A stretch of 64,000 nucleotides of DNA, taken from positions 2,831,501 to 2,895,500 of the forward strand of contig NZ_CP104143.1 in the NCBI RefSeq assembly GCF_025200715.1, given 5' to 3'. Position 1 is the first letter of the stretch, and every line of letters starts with the position of its first letter. Below the pieces are notes generated by a model. That model made no database searches, was not told the DNA's origin, and worked only from the letters and a program-made list of their open reading frames with translations. The DNA is from Rhizobium sullae. GTDB lineage: Bacteria > Pseudomonadota > Alphaproteobacteria > Rhizobiales > Rhizobiaceae. Shown here one piece after another: positions 42,518 through 51,629 of this stretch. The position numbers and the translations under genes are program-made.

Positions 42518-43528
42518 ATGCTTGCCGAAATTTCCACCCTTCTCGCCCCCATCGCTGCCGCCGTCGGCTACTCGTCTTACAAAGCCCGCCAGTTCGAACA
42601 AGCATTTCCCAATGCCGGCGAACTGACAGATATCGGCGGCTACAAGTTGAATGCCGTCCACATCCCCCGCCCCGCCACCGCCGATCTTCCTCCGCTGGTC
42701 TTTATCCATGGTGCGAGCGGCAATCTGCTCGACCAGACCGGGGCCTTCATGCTTCCGCTCGAGGGCCGCGCGGAAATGCTCTTCGTCGATCGTCCCGGAC
42801 ATGGCTATTCGGAACGCGGCGGGCCGGAAAACGCCTTTCCCTCCGGCCAGGCGGATGCGATCGCGAAACTCATGGAGAAGCGCGGGATTGAAAAGGCAAT
42901 TATCGTCGGCCACTCCTTCGGCGGCGCGATCGCCGCGGCCTTTGGCGTGCATCACCCAGAAAAGACAGCCGGCCTCCTCTTCCTTGCCCCGGCAACGCAT
43001 CCTTGGCCGGGAGGTATCGACTGGTACCACCATATCGCAACCGCGCCGGTGATCGGCTGGCTCTTCAATCGCGTCGTCGTCGTGCCATTGGGCCTGTGGC
43101 GGCTGGAACAGGTCACGCTTAATGTCTTCCGGCCCAACCCGCGCCCGGCCGATTACATCGCGAAGACTGGGCCATCGCTGGTGTTGCGACCGAAGACCTT
43201 TCATGCCAACGCCACCGATTTCATCAGGTTGCTCGAATATCTGAAGGCGCAATCGCCCTTCTATACGCGCATCACGGCGCCGACCGTCATCATTACCGGC
43301 GACAGCGACGGCATCGTCTTAGAGCATCTCCATTCTCAAGCCCTCGCCCGCGACATTGCCGGCTCGGAACTGGTGAGGATCAGGGGAGTCGGCCATAAGC
43401 CTGACTATCTCGCGACTGATGTCGCCATTGCCGCGCTTGAAAAGATCGCTGGAATGCCGCGCGATCTGCAAGCCGCGGCGCGCAAGGCCGAAGAACGGCT
43501 ATCAGGCGGCAGCGCAATTGCTGCCTGA
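42518..43528 (+). CDS. Alpha/beta hydrolase
   Basis: This 336-residue protein begins with a hydrophobic anchor-like segment (ISTLLAPIAAAVGYSSYKARQF). The fold has the oxyanion motif FIHGASGN, nucleophile Ser in GHSFGGAIAAAF, Asp in ITGDSDGIV and His in GVGHKPDY, so the triad is complete. The substrate is unknown; a lipid or ester is plausible. It follows the TPR gene by 65 bases on the same strand. Confidence 0.87.
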   Translation: MLAEISTLLAPIAAAVGYSSYKARQFEQAFPNAGELTDIGGYKLNAVHIPRPATADLPPLVFIHGASGNLLDQTGAFMLPLEGRAEMLFVDRPGHGYSERGGPENAFPSGQADAIAKLMEKRGIEKAIIVGHSFGGAIAAAFGVHHPEKTAGLLFLAPATHPWPGGIDWYHHIATAPVIGWLFNRVVVVPLGLWRLEQVTLNVFRPNPRPADYIAKTGPSLVLRPKTFHANATDFIRLLEYLKAQSPFYTRITAPTVIITGDSDGIVLEHLHSQALARDIAGSELVRIRGVGHKPDYLATDVAIAALEKIAGMPRDLQAAARKAEERLSGGSAIAA

Positions 43529-43595
43529 GCGGGCTTGCGCGCTGTGAAAACGAAACCATATCCCTTCGCATAATTTGATAGTTTGGAGGGGAACA

Positions 43596-45341
43596 ATGGA
43601 ACGCCTGCGCATTAAAGCCATTTCGCTGTTCACTGTTTTTGCTTTCGTTGCCTCGCCGCTCGCGCTTGCTTTTGCGGCTTCACCTGCGCCGGTGGAAGCC
43701 GAACACGGCATGGTCGTCACCGCCCAGCATCTGGCGACCGATGTCGGCGTCGAAATCCTGAAAGGCGGCGGCAATGCCGTGGATGCGGCAGTGGCGGTCG
43801 GCTACGCGCTGGCGGTCGTCTATCCGACGGCGGGCAATATCGGCGGCGGCGGCTTCATGACGATCCGGCTCAAGGACGGCAAGACGACCTTCCTCGATTT
43901 CCGCGAGCGGGCTCCGCTTGCGGCCACGAAGACCATGTATCTCGACGCCAAGGGCAATATGGTTCCGCGCGCCAGCCTGGACGGCTATCTCGCCGTCGGC
44001 GTGCCGGGCTCGGTCATGGGTTTCGAGACCGCCCGCGAAAGATACGGCACCAAATCCCGTGCCGAGTTGCTGGCGCCTGCGATCCGCTTTGCCAAGGAAG
44101 GCTTTACGCTGGAACAAGGCGACGCCGCAACCCTCGCCTCCAGCGCCAAGCGGCTCGCCAAAGACGAGGCCGCCGCAACGATATTCCTGAAGCCGGACGG
44201 CAAGCCTTACTCCGCCGGGGAAAAGCTTGTGCAGCCCGAACTCGCCGCCGTGCTGTCCGGCATTTCCGAGAAGGGCACGGACGCCTTCTACAAGGCGGCA
44301 CCTGCCGAGGCGATCGTCAAGGCAAGCCAGGCGAAAGGTGGCGTGCTCGCCAAGGAAGATTTCGAGCAATATGCCGTGCGCGAACTGAAGCCGGTCGAGT
44401 GCAACTACCGCGGCTATGACATCGTCTCCTCGCCGCCGCCCTCTTCCGGCGGCGTCATCATCTGCGAGATCCTGAACGTGCTCGAGGGCTACCCGCTTTC
44501 CTACATGGGATACGGCTCGGCCGAGACAGTCCGTGCCATGGTCGAGGCGATGCGCTACGCCTATGTCGATCGCAACGCCGCGCTTGGCGATCCGGACTTC
44601 GTCGACAATCCGGTTTCGAAGCTTCTGGACAAAGCCTATGCCAAGGAAATCCGTGAGAAGACCGATCCCTATAAGGCCGGCAAATCCGCCGACCTGAAGC
44701 CGCTCGGCGCCAAGGAAAGCGTTGAAACGACCCATTATTCGATCATCGACGACGAGGGCAACGCGGTCGCCGTGACCTATACCCTGAACGGTTCCTTCGG
44801 CGCCGGAGTGGTCGCCCCCGGCACCGGCATCCTGCTCAACAACGAGATGGACGACTTCACCTCAAAGCCCGGCGTGCCGAACCTCTACGGGCTTGTCCAG
44901 GGCGAGGCCAACGCCATCGCGCCGAAGAAGACGCCGCTCTCTTCCATGAGCCCGACGATCATCTCCAGGGACGGCAAGCCCTTCATGGTGATCGGCAGCC
45001 CCGGCGGCTCACGCATCATTACTATCACGCTGGAAGCGATCCTGAACGTCATCGACTTCGGCATGGACATCAGCCAGGCCGTCAACGCACCGCGCATTCA
45101 TCATCAATGGCAGCCGGACAAGATCTACCTCGAACCCTATACCCTGTCTCCGGATACGGTAAAGACGCTCGCCGCAATGGGCTACAGCTTCGACGATGGC
45201 AGCGGCCCGCCCCAATGGGGCCAAGCGGCCGGCATCCTTGTCGGCGGCAAGAGCCTTTCCGATATCGAGAAGGGTGGCGGCCCACGCTACTACGGTGCGA
45301 TGGACAGCCGCGCCATCGAGGGTTCGGCAAACGGCTATTGA
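43596..45341 (+). CDS. ggt: Gamma-glutamyltransferase
   Basis: This 581-residue periplasmic proenzyme has a signal peptide (residues 1-28) and then the large-subunit start APVEAEHGMVVTAQHLATDVG. Self-cleavage is expected before Thr378 in ETTHYSIIDDEGNAVAVTYTLN, which becomes the N-terminal nucleophile of the small subunit. The glutamyl-binding GSPGGSRI motif is present. It hydrolyses glutathione and transfers its glutamyl group. GGAGGGG precedes the ATG at 43596. The mature parts have the usual size. Confidence 0.95.
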   Translation: MERLRIKAISLFTVFAFVASPLALAFAASPAPVEAEHGMVVTAQHLATDVGVEILKGGGNAVDAAVAVGYALAVVYPTAGNIGGGGFMTIRLKDGKTTFLDFRERAPLAATKTMYLDAKGNMVPRASLDGYLAVGVPGSVMGFETARERYGTKSRAELLAPAIRFAKEGFTLEQGDAATLASSAKRLAKDEAAATIFLKPDGKPYSAGEKLVQPELAAVLSGISEKGTDAFYKAAPAEAIVKASQAKGGVLAKEDFEQYAVRELKPVECNYRGYDIVSSPPPSSGGVIICEILNVLEGYPLSYMGYGSAETVRAMVEAMRYAYVDRNAALGDPDFVDNPVSKLLDKAYAKEIREKTDPYKAGKSADLKPLGAKESVETTHYSIIDDEGNAVAVTYTLNGSFGAGVVAPGTGILLNNEMDDFTSKPGVPNLYGLVQGEANAIAPKKTPLSSMSPTIISRDGKPFMVIGSPGGSRIITITLEAILNVIDFGMDISQAVNAPRIHHQWQPDKIYLEPYTLSPDTVKTLAAMGYSFDDGSGPPQWGQAAGILVGGKSLSDIEKGGGPRYYGAMDSRAIEGSANGY

Positions 45342-45354
45342 GCCGCCTGCCGCA

Positions 45355-46062
45355 TCAGCGGATCCGGGCGCGTACATAATCGCCTCTGATATTCACCAGC
45401 GGGCGTGCGCCCGGAACACTCGGAACGAGGCTGTCAATGTAGGATGCCTTGGCGATCACGGTATAATCGACCGGCACGTCCTTGCCGAAGCCAAGATAGG
45501 CATCGAGCGATTGTGCAGCGATCTCGATCTTCTCGTCGCGTTTGACGGCATCGTAGGTGAGGCTCGCGCGCACCGCTGCGCCGGAGATATCGACTGCGGA
45601 AGCGTGGCCATCAAGCGTGATGTCCGCAGCCTTTCCCGATGTGCCAAGGCTTGCGAAGTCGCCGCTCAGTTTCGCCATGAACGCCTGCTGCTCTATGCGC
45701 ACTGCGCTGCCGGGCGGAATATTGGCCGACACTTCCGGCGAACAATCGGCAATGTCGCTCCAGGCCGACATCATCACGTCGATCGTCAGCGTCGCTCCCT
45801 CGAGCTCCACGCGGGTTTCGTCCTTGCAGATATTGAAGAACCAGTTCGAATACCAGGATGAGAACCAGCCGCTCCGACGTCCGCTGGTCCTCGTGCGATA
45901 GGGCTCATCCGACTTTGTGGTGATCTTGATCGAGCTTGCGTCGCCAGTGATCACGATCGTGCGGATGCTGGAAATATCGAAGGTCTCGCCGGCCGGCCTC
46001 ACATCGGCGAAACTGGAAACCAGCATCATGAAAAACAGGGGAATGGACAGGATTATCGACAT
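45355..46062 (-). CDS. Secreted protein of unknown function
   Basis: This 235-residue protein has a signal peptide (SIILSIPLFFMMLVSSFADV). The mature part is rich in short beta strands (IRTIVITGDASSIKITTKSD, ATLTIDVMMSAWSD, KAADITLDGHASAVDISGAAV), like the right-handed adhesin-like DUF2807/DUF4097 repeats, though I am not certain of the family. It has no catalytic motif. It is convergent with ggt and divergent from the AraC gene. AGGA stands 9 bases before the ATG. Confidence 0.7.
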   Translation of the reverse strand: MSIILSIPLFFMMLVSSFADVRPAGETFDISSIRTIVITGDASSIKITTKSDEPYRTRTSGRRSGWFSSWYSNWFFNICKDETRVELEGATLTIDVMMSAWSDIADCSPEVSANIPPGSAVRIEQQAFMAKLSGDFASLGTSGKAADITLDGHASAVDISGAAVRASLTYDAVKRDEKIEIAAQSLDAYLGFGKDVPVDYTVIAKASYIDSLVPSVPGARPLVNIRGDYVRARIR

Positions 46063-46182
46063 CGGCTTTTTCCTTGATGGCGCCGTCGAAGCGACTGGCC
46101 CGAAGAAAGTGACCTCCTGCCCTTCCTGTTGAGACCTCAATCGTGATCCGGGTCGCCCGCAATTGCGATCGAGGCCATTTTC

Positions 46183-47283
46183 GTGCTGATATCGACCCAT
46201 CCATCCGGACGCCGCCTCATGATCTTTATTCCGCTTCCCTTCGTCGTTGCCCTGCTGCTCTTCATTGTGCTGATCCGTCTGCTGCGGCAGGAGGACTGGC
46301 ATGCGCCGGAGAAGCGGCCATTCCTGCTTCTCATCGGCATCTATGCGCTGCAGTCCGTGCTGATCGGAATTCGCTGGGGCTACAACGTCCTCGCGATCAT
46401 GCCGGCGCAGGCCATTCTGGCCGCTGTGATCGCCGCACTTGCCTGGGTCAGTTTCCGGAGCCTTACGCTGGAAGGGCCTCCCTCATTCGCCCGGCTGTGG
46501 CCGCACGCCCTTCCAGCGATTCTCGTCGCCACGCTACTGCTCTTCTGGCACGAGCCGATGGGCCTTGCCTTGATCCTCATCTTCCTTGGCTACGGAGCCG
46601 CCCTGCTCTGGCTCGCGCGCCATGGCCCGGACGGACTTATCGCCTCGCGGCTGGACGGCGCGCTGCTTTCCTATCGTTCGCTTCTGACCACCGCAACGGC
46701 GCTCATTGCCGCGGCGTTCGCCGATATCTTCATCAGTCTGGATTTTGACCGTACTGGCGGCACGCATGGCGGTGCCATCGTGGCACTCGGAAACGTCATC
46801 ACGCTCCTCATTCTCGGAGGCGCCGCGTCCATCGCCAGCGGCGGCCAACCGGCTGAAGAGCAGAGCCCGGAAACGCCCCCCGCCCCGCCAACGATGCCGA
46901 CGGAAAAGGACGGCGCGGTTGCCGCCTCCCTCAACGCATTGATGCAATCCCGCGAGATCTATCGCGATCCCGAGCTCAATCTCAACCGTATCGCCCGAAA
47001 GATGAGCCTGCCTGCCCGCCGCGTATCGATTGCCGTCAACCGCATCCATGGCGTCAGCGTTTCGCAATATGTCAATGAATTCCGCATCCGCTCGGCATGC
47101 GATCAACTGATCAAGACGGATGAACCGGTGACGCGCGTGATGTTCGATTCCGGCTTCATCAGCAAATCGAACTTCAATCGCGAGTTCCTGCGCGTGACCG
47201 GCACCAGTCCCACAGAATTCCGGCGGCGCAGCGGCATGGCTGACACCGTTGATGCGAAAGCGCCGGCTTTTGTGTCACCGTGA
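46183..47283 (+). CDS. Membrane-bound AraC-family regulator
   Basis: This protein has about 366 residues. The first ~215 hold six or seven hydrophobic helices (from FIPLPFVVALLLFIVLIRLL to NVITLLILGGAASIA). The C-terminal ~105 residues form two AraC helix-turn-helix motifs (LNRIARKMSLPARRVSIAVN and VTRVMFDSGFISKSNFNREF). Such regulators sense signals in the membrane. The GTG at 46183 follows GAGG by 8 bases; the ATG at 46219 is an alternative start. It is divergent from the secreted protein gene and may control it. Confidence 0.85.
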   Translation: MLISTHPSGRRLMIFIPLPFVVALLLFIVLIRLLRQEDWHAPEKRPFLLLIGIYALQSVLIGIRWGYNVLAIMPAQAILAAVIAALAWVSFRSLTLEGPPSFARLWPHALPAILVATLLLFWHEPMGLALILIFLGYGAALLWLARHGPDGLIASRLDGALLSYRSLLTTATALIAAAFADIFISLDFDRTGGTHGGAIVALGNVITLLILGGAASIASGGQPAEEQSPETPPAPPTMPTEKDGAVAASLNALMQSREIYRDPELNLNRIARKMSLPARRVSIAVNRIHGVSVSQYVNEFRIRSACDQLIKTDEPVTRVMFDSGFISKSNFNREFLRVTGTSPTEFRRRSGMADTVDAKAPAFVSP

Positions 47284-47353
47284 CAAAATCGGCGTTCACA
47301 ATGGATCGCGGGCATCATATGCATGGGCGAACCATCAGCCGAAAGAGCTCATA

Positions 47354-48328
47354 ATGGCCAGCATTGAAATGATCGTCGCCGCCCGCGCCCGCCTCCGGGG
47401 CCATGCACGGCGAACGCCGCTTCTTTCCTCTCCGTTCCTTAACGAGATTGCCGGAAGGCATGTGTTCGTAAAGGCGGAATGCCTGCAGCATTCGGGGTCG
47501 TTCAAGTTCCGCGGCGGCTGGTCAGCCGTTTCCGGCCTCGATCCTGCAGTGCGTGCGAAAGGCGTCATCGCCTTTTCCTCCGGCAACCATGCCCAGGGCG
47601 TCGCCCTTGCCGCAAAGCTTCACGGCATTCCCTCCGTCATCATCATGCCGTCGGACGCGCCCGCACTGAAGATCGACAATACCCGCGCCTTTGGCGCCGA
47701 AGTAGTGCTGTACGATCGCGAAAATGGGGATCGCGACGCGATCGGCGCCCGGTTCTCGGCGGAACGCGGCCTGACGCTGATCAAGCCTTTCGACGAACCG
47801 TTGGTGATTGCCGGACAGGGCACGACCGGGCTTGAAATTGCCGAGCAGGCAGATGAGGAAGGCGTGAAGTCGGCGGAAGTCCTCGTTCCCTGCGGCGGTG
47901 GCGGACTGACGTCCGGCATCGCGCTGGCGCTTGAGGCAAGCGCGCCGGGCTTCACCGTGCGGCCCTGCGAGCCGGAGAACTTCGACGACACCACGCGTTC
48001 GCTGGCCTCCGGCAAGATCGAACGCAACGCAGTGATGACGGGCACGATCTGCGATGCGATCATGACACCGGAACCCGGCAAGATCACCTTCCCGATCCTG
48101 CAGAGGCTCGCCGGCGCCGGCATCGTCGTCACCGACGAGGAGGCGCTGAGGTCTATGGCGCTCGCTTTCAAGCGGCTGAAGATTGTCGTTGAGCCCGGCG
48201 GGGCGGTCGCGCTCGCTGCCGCGCTCTTCCATGGCGACGCGCTTGAAAGCGACAATATCATCGCAGTGACATCGGGCGGCAATGTCGATACGCACGTCTT
48301 TGCCGCAGCGTTAGCACGTTTCGGCTGA
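47354..48328 (+). CDS. Threonine/serine dehydratase, PLP-dependent
   Basis: This 324-residue type II PLP enzyme of the short (catabolic or serine racemase-like) class has the Schiff-base lysine at K51 in HSGSFKFRGG. It also has the asparagine loop SSGNHAQGVALAAKLHG and the phosphate loop CGGGGLTSGIALAL. It should deaminate Thr or Ser to the keto acid, but racemase activity is possible. It has no ACT domain, so allosteric control by isoleucine is not expected. It is 70 bases downstream of the AraC-type regulator and may be its target. Confidence 0.85.
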   Translation: MASIEMIVAARARLRGHARRTPLLSSPFLNEIAGRHVFVKAECLQHSGSFKFRGGWSAVSGLDPAVRAKGVIAFSSGNHAQGVALAAKLHGIPSVIIMPSDAPALKIDNTRAFGAEVVLYDRENGDRDAIGARFSAERGLTLIKPFDEPLVIAGQGTTGLEIAEQADEEGVKSAEVLVPCGGGGLTSGIALALEASAPGFTVRPCEPENFDDTTRSLASGKIERNAVMTGTICDAIMTPEPGKITFPILQRLAGAGIVVTDEEALRSMALAFKRLKIVVEPGGAVALAAALFHGDALESDNIIAVTSGGNVDTHVFAAALARFG

Positions 48329-48564
48329 GACGCCCTACTCGCCCACATAGCTTGACCAGCGCATCCTGATTTTCAGGCTTCGACCTCAGAAAACGGTCGC
48401 GCGACAATGATTCTGCGACCTTTTCGGGTCGGCAATTCCTCGGGGTGCCCGCCCCAGATCACGATTGTGAACGACCTTGATTATGTTCGAGGTCGCGACC
48501 GCGTGGACTGTGACGCAAATCGCTAAGGCCGCTGCGTCGCGGTCTCCAAGCCCGAGGCCTTCAT

Positions 48565-49599
48565 ATGAAACATACGCTTTTTCTTCTCGTTGCGACGGCT
48601 ACTGTCGTAATGCTGCCTCTGACACAGATCAAGGCTACCGACATAGTCGGCGTCAGCAACCTTTCCGTCCCTGTTCCCGCACGGCACGAAACGATGCAAA
48701 TCACGCTCTGGTATCCTCCGACTGCGGGCGGAACGGAGATGCTGATAGGCGATAACGCCCTCTTCCAAGGCGTCACCGCGCGGCTTAACGCTCCCGCCGC
48801 TGCGGGCTCCTGGCCTCTCATCCTCCTTTCTCACGGCGGGTTGAAGTCAGGTCCGAATATCGGCGCATGGATGGCGTCGCGACTGGCCGCAAGCGGCTTT
48901 GCCGTAGCAATGCTCAGGCAACCGGACCCTCACACCCAGGCGCCGCAAGAACTCCTGGACGAGATCTGGCTAAGGCCAGCAGACCTTTCAGCGACACTCA
49001 CCGCCCTCGAAGCTGATATGTCCCTGTCGGGCCGGATCGATACAAAGAGGGTCGGCGTGCTCGGCTTCCTGGTCGGAGGCACGTCCGCTCTCGCGCTCGC
49101 CGGCGCACGTTTCGACTCAGAGAATTTCATGCGTTCCTGCGATCCTGGCGGAACAGGAGTGGATTGCGCCGATTTCGCGCGAACAGGTGTCGATCTCCGC
49201 GCTGTCGATGCTAGCCGCCTCGCCCGCTCCCATCTCGACAGCCGCATCAGGGCGATCTTCCTTGTCGATCCCGAACTAAGCGCGAACTTCACTCCGGAAA
49301 GTCTGGCCGATATCTCCGTTCCAGTCGACATCGTTAATCTCGGAAATGCCGACACCATCTGGCCCGGGCTCAACGCCGCCGGCCTTGCGGGAAGAATCGC
49401 CACTGCAAATTACGACACCGTGCCCGACGCCACGCGATACGACGCCTTCAGCGAATGCAAAAACGACGCGCCGGACATCCTTCGGAAAGAGGGAGAAGAA
49501 CCACTCTGCGACGAAACAGGGGATCGCAGCCGGAAAGAAATTCACGAACAGTTGGCAGCGATGGCCGCTGCCGCATTCCGGCGGATGCTGCCACGGTGA
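48565..49599 (+). CDS. Alpha/beta hydrolase-fold protein lacking the catalytic Ser and His
   Basis: This 344-residue protein has a signal peptide (HTLFLLVATATVVMLPLTQIKA). It follows the secreted dienelactone-hydrolase-like family (PLILLSHGGLKSGPNIGAWMASRL). In this family the nucleophile elbow should read GFSxGG; here it is GFLVGGTSAL, so Leu169 replaces Ser. The acid appears to be kept (GNADTIWP, Asp263), but the region where the catalytic His normally stands reads VPDATRYDAF, with Arg291. The frame is otherwise complete, with paired cysteines. It is probably a non-enzymatic or diverged member. Confidence 0.75.
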   Translation: MKHTLFLLVATATVVMLPLTQIKATDIVGVSNLSVPVPARHETMQITLWYPPTAGGTEMLIGDNALFQGVTARLNAPAAAGSWPLILLSHGGLKSGPNIGAWMASRLAASGFAVAMLRQPDPHTQAPQELLDEIWLRPADLSATLTALEADMSLSGRIDTKRVGVLGFLVGGTSALALAGARFDSENFMRSCDPGGTGVDCADFARTGVDLRAVDASRLARSHLDSRIRAIFLVDPELSANFTPESLADISVPVDIVNLGNADTIWPGLNAAGLAGRIATANYDTVPDATRYDAFSECKNDAPDILRKEGEEPLCDETGDRSRKEIHEQLAAMAAAAFRRMLPR

Positions 49600-49629
49600 C
49601 TGGGCTCATGCACAATTGAAAGTCACCGC

Positions 49630-50547
49630 CTACGCACTCTCCGGTATTCGCTGAGGCACAAAATCTAAGATCGCCTCGCGCACCGCCTGCAGCACGATGG
49701 AAGCAAGCCGTGCCGTCGCCGGATCGGGGTCGGCTTCCGCGCGATGAAGCACGAGGCCTAGCGACGGTAGCTCCGGCAATCCCAGTGCCGCGGGCTTCAG
49801 CGGCCTCACCTTTGCCGGCAACCCGATCGGTGTGCGTATAGTCACGCCCAACCCGGCCGCAGTCGCAGCCCACAACCCGCCGAGACTGGGGCTAACGAAG
49901 GCCAGCCGCCAGGCAATGTTTGCGCGGTCGAGCGCATTGGTCGCGGCTGTCCGCAGCACGCATGGCGCCTCCAGCGAGGCGAGCGGCAGCGGCTCGCCGC
50001 TTTCGGCGTTCCAGCCGGGCACGCCTACGGCAGGACCGATCCAGCGCATCGGCACCTCGCCGATCTTTTCGCAATGTGCGGTCAGGGTTCGATCGCTCCA
50101 GGCTAGCGCCAGATCGAGTTTTCCTGTCGTGACCCGTTCGAGCAGTTCCGCGTTGCGAACGACTCGCGCCTCGATCCGCACCTTCGGATGGGCGCGGGCA
50201 AAACGGCCGAGAACATCAGGCAGCAGGTTTTCGCCGAAATCCTCCTGTAGGCCAAGCCGCACCCAGCCTTCCAGCTCGACGCTGTGGACGGCCGCTGCCG
50301 CTTCATCGTTGAGTTCGAGCAGCCGCCGGGCGTAGGCGAGCATCGTCTCGCCCGCCTCCGTCAGCGCCAGACCACGGCCCGCCTTGCGAAAAATCGGCGT
50401 ACCGGCTTGCTCCTCCAGTTTCTTCAACTGCGCGCTGACGGCCGACGTGGAGCGCCCCAGCCGATCCGCCGCCTTGGCGAAGTTGCCGAGTTCCATTCCG
50501 GTCGCGAAGGTTCGCAGTACATCGAGGTCGAAGTTCGTCCTGCGCAT
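49630..50547 (-). CDS. LysR-family transcriptional regulator
   Basis: This 305-residue protein has its winged helix at residues ~5-65 (LDVLRTFATGMELGNFAKAADRLGRSTSAVSAQLKKLEEQAGTP) and a C-terminal sensor domain. It is divergent from the tautomerase-DUF4865 pair 107 bases away, and LysR regulators usually act on such neighbours. The shared region holds a GGAC-N5-GTCC repeat near 50567-50580, which may be part of its binding site. Confidence 0.88.
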   Translation of the reverse strand: MRRTNFDLDVLRTFATGMELGNFAKAADRLGRSTSAVSAQLKKLEEQAGTPIFRKAGRGLALTEAGETMLAYARRLLELNDEAAAAVHSVELEGWVRLGLQEDFGENLLPDVLGRFARAHPKVRIEARVVRNAELLERVTTGKLDLALAWSDRTLTAHCEKIGEVPMRWIGPAVGVPGWNAESGEPLPLASLEAPCVLRTAATNALDRANIAWRLAFVSPSLGGLWAATAAGLGVTIRTPIGLPAKVRPLKPAALGLPELPSLGLVLHRAEADPDPATARLASIVLQAVREAILDFVPQRIPESA

Positions 50548-50654
50548 CGCTTAATCCTGTTTTTCAGGACTATTTGTCCACAAAATTCTGATTTTATGCA
50601 TTATCGTGCCGTGCGATGCTCCTCCTGTCAAGAATTCACGATAAGGAGGCACAA

Positions 50655-51083
50655 ATGCCCTTCGTTCGAATCTCCCTCCTGAAAGGCAAGTCGCGAGACT
50701 ATCTCCATGCGCTTTCAGACGGTATTCACCGCGCCCTGGTCGAGACGTTTAACGTCCCTCCGAACGATCGTTTTCAAGTCATTCATCAGCACGAGCCCGG
50801 CGAATTGATTTTCGACCGGCATTATCTAAGCGGCCCTCGCTCGGATGATTTCACGCTCATCGCAATCACCGCAGGAAAGCCACGTTCAACGGAAACCCGT
50901 AAGGCGTTCTTCAAGCGAGCAGTCGAACTCCTTGGCGAGTCGCCGGGCCTGAGGGCAGAGGATGTGATGATCGTCGTGACGACTACGTCGGAGGACGAAT
51001 GGTCGTTCGGCGGCGGCAAGGCGCAGATGACCGAACCCGGTTGGGAACGTCGCGCCTTCGAGTCCATGGAGACGTCCCGATGA
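50655..51083 (+). CDS. Tautomerase-family protein
   Basis: This 142-residue protein starts MPFVRISLLKGKSRDYLHAL, giving the N-terminal Pro that is the catalytic base after Met removal in the 4-oxalocrotonate tautomerase superfamily. The fused two-unit length matches the longer members. AAGGAGG precedes the ATG. Its stop overlaps the start of the DUF4865 gene by 4 bases. The substrate is not known. Confidence 0.88.
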   Translation: MPFVRISLLKGKSRDYLHALSDGIHRALVETFNVPPNDRFQVIHQHEPGELIFDRHYLSGPRSDDFTLIAITAGKPRSTETRKAFFKRAVELLGESPGLRAEDVMIVVTTTSEDEWSFGGGKAQMTEPGWERRAFESMETSR

Positions 51084-51628
51084 TCGCCATGCAATACAGC
51101 TTCACCCTGCCTTCGGACTACGACATGGCGATCATCGATCGCCGGATCCGCGACAAGGGGCCGATGCTGGACGGCTTCCCGAATCTCGGATTCAAGGCCT
51201 ATCTCAGCGCGCGCAAAGGCGAATTCGGCAGCCGGGAGAACCTCTATGCGCCATTCTATCTTTGGCAGAAGCCGGAAGGCGCGAGCGATTTCCTGACAGG
51301 ACCGGGCTTCGAGGCGCTGACGCAGTCTTTCGGCTGGCCGCAGGTAAGGCACTGGATCGTATGGAATGCCGAGGTGGCGGACTTGAGAGCCGCAAACTTT
51401 GCAAGCCGCGATATTCTGCCGATCCCTCCCTACGCACCGCTTGCCGAAATCCGCCGGGAGGAGGTCGCGCGGTCACATGCGGAAGCGGCACGAGGCGGCG
51501 TGCTGGCTTTGATATCCGCCTTCGAGCCGTCCGGCTGGAGCCTTGTACGCTTCACGCTTTATCGCGACATGCCATTGATCTCCAACGGCGACCAGATCTA
51601 TCGCGTCGGGCATGTTTCCCTGCCGTAA
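51080..51628 (+). CDS. DUF4865 family protein
   Basis: This 182-residue protein reads MQYSFTLPSDYDMAIIDRRI and GFKAYLSARKGEFGSRENLYAPFYLWQKPEGASDFLTG, the DUF4865 pattern. It is a dimeric alpha/beta-barrel-like family of unknown role, commonly paired with a tautomerase as here. The ATG at 51080 overlaps the previous stop; an ATG nine bases later is the alternative. It is convergent with the LysE gene with 1 base between the stops. Confidence 0.85.
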   Translation: MIAMQYSFTLPSDYDMAIIDRRIRDKGPMLDGFPNLGFKAYLSARKGEFGSRENLYAPFYLWQKPEGASDFLTGPGFEALTQSFGWPQVRHWIVWNAEVADLRAANFASRDILPIPPYAPLAEIRREEVARSHAEAARGGVLALISAFEPSGWSLVRFTLYRDMPLISNGDQIYRVGHVSLP

Positions 51629-51629
51629 G

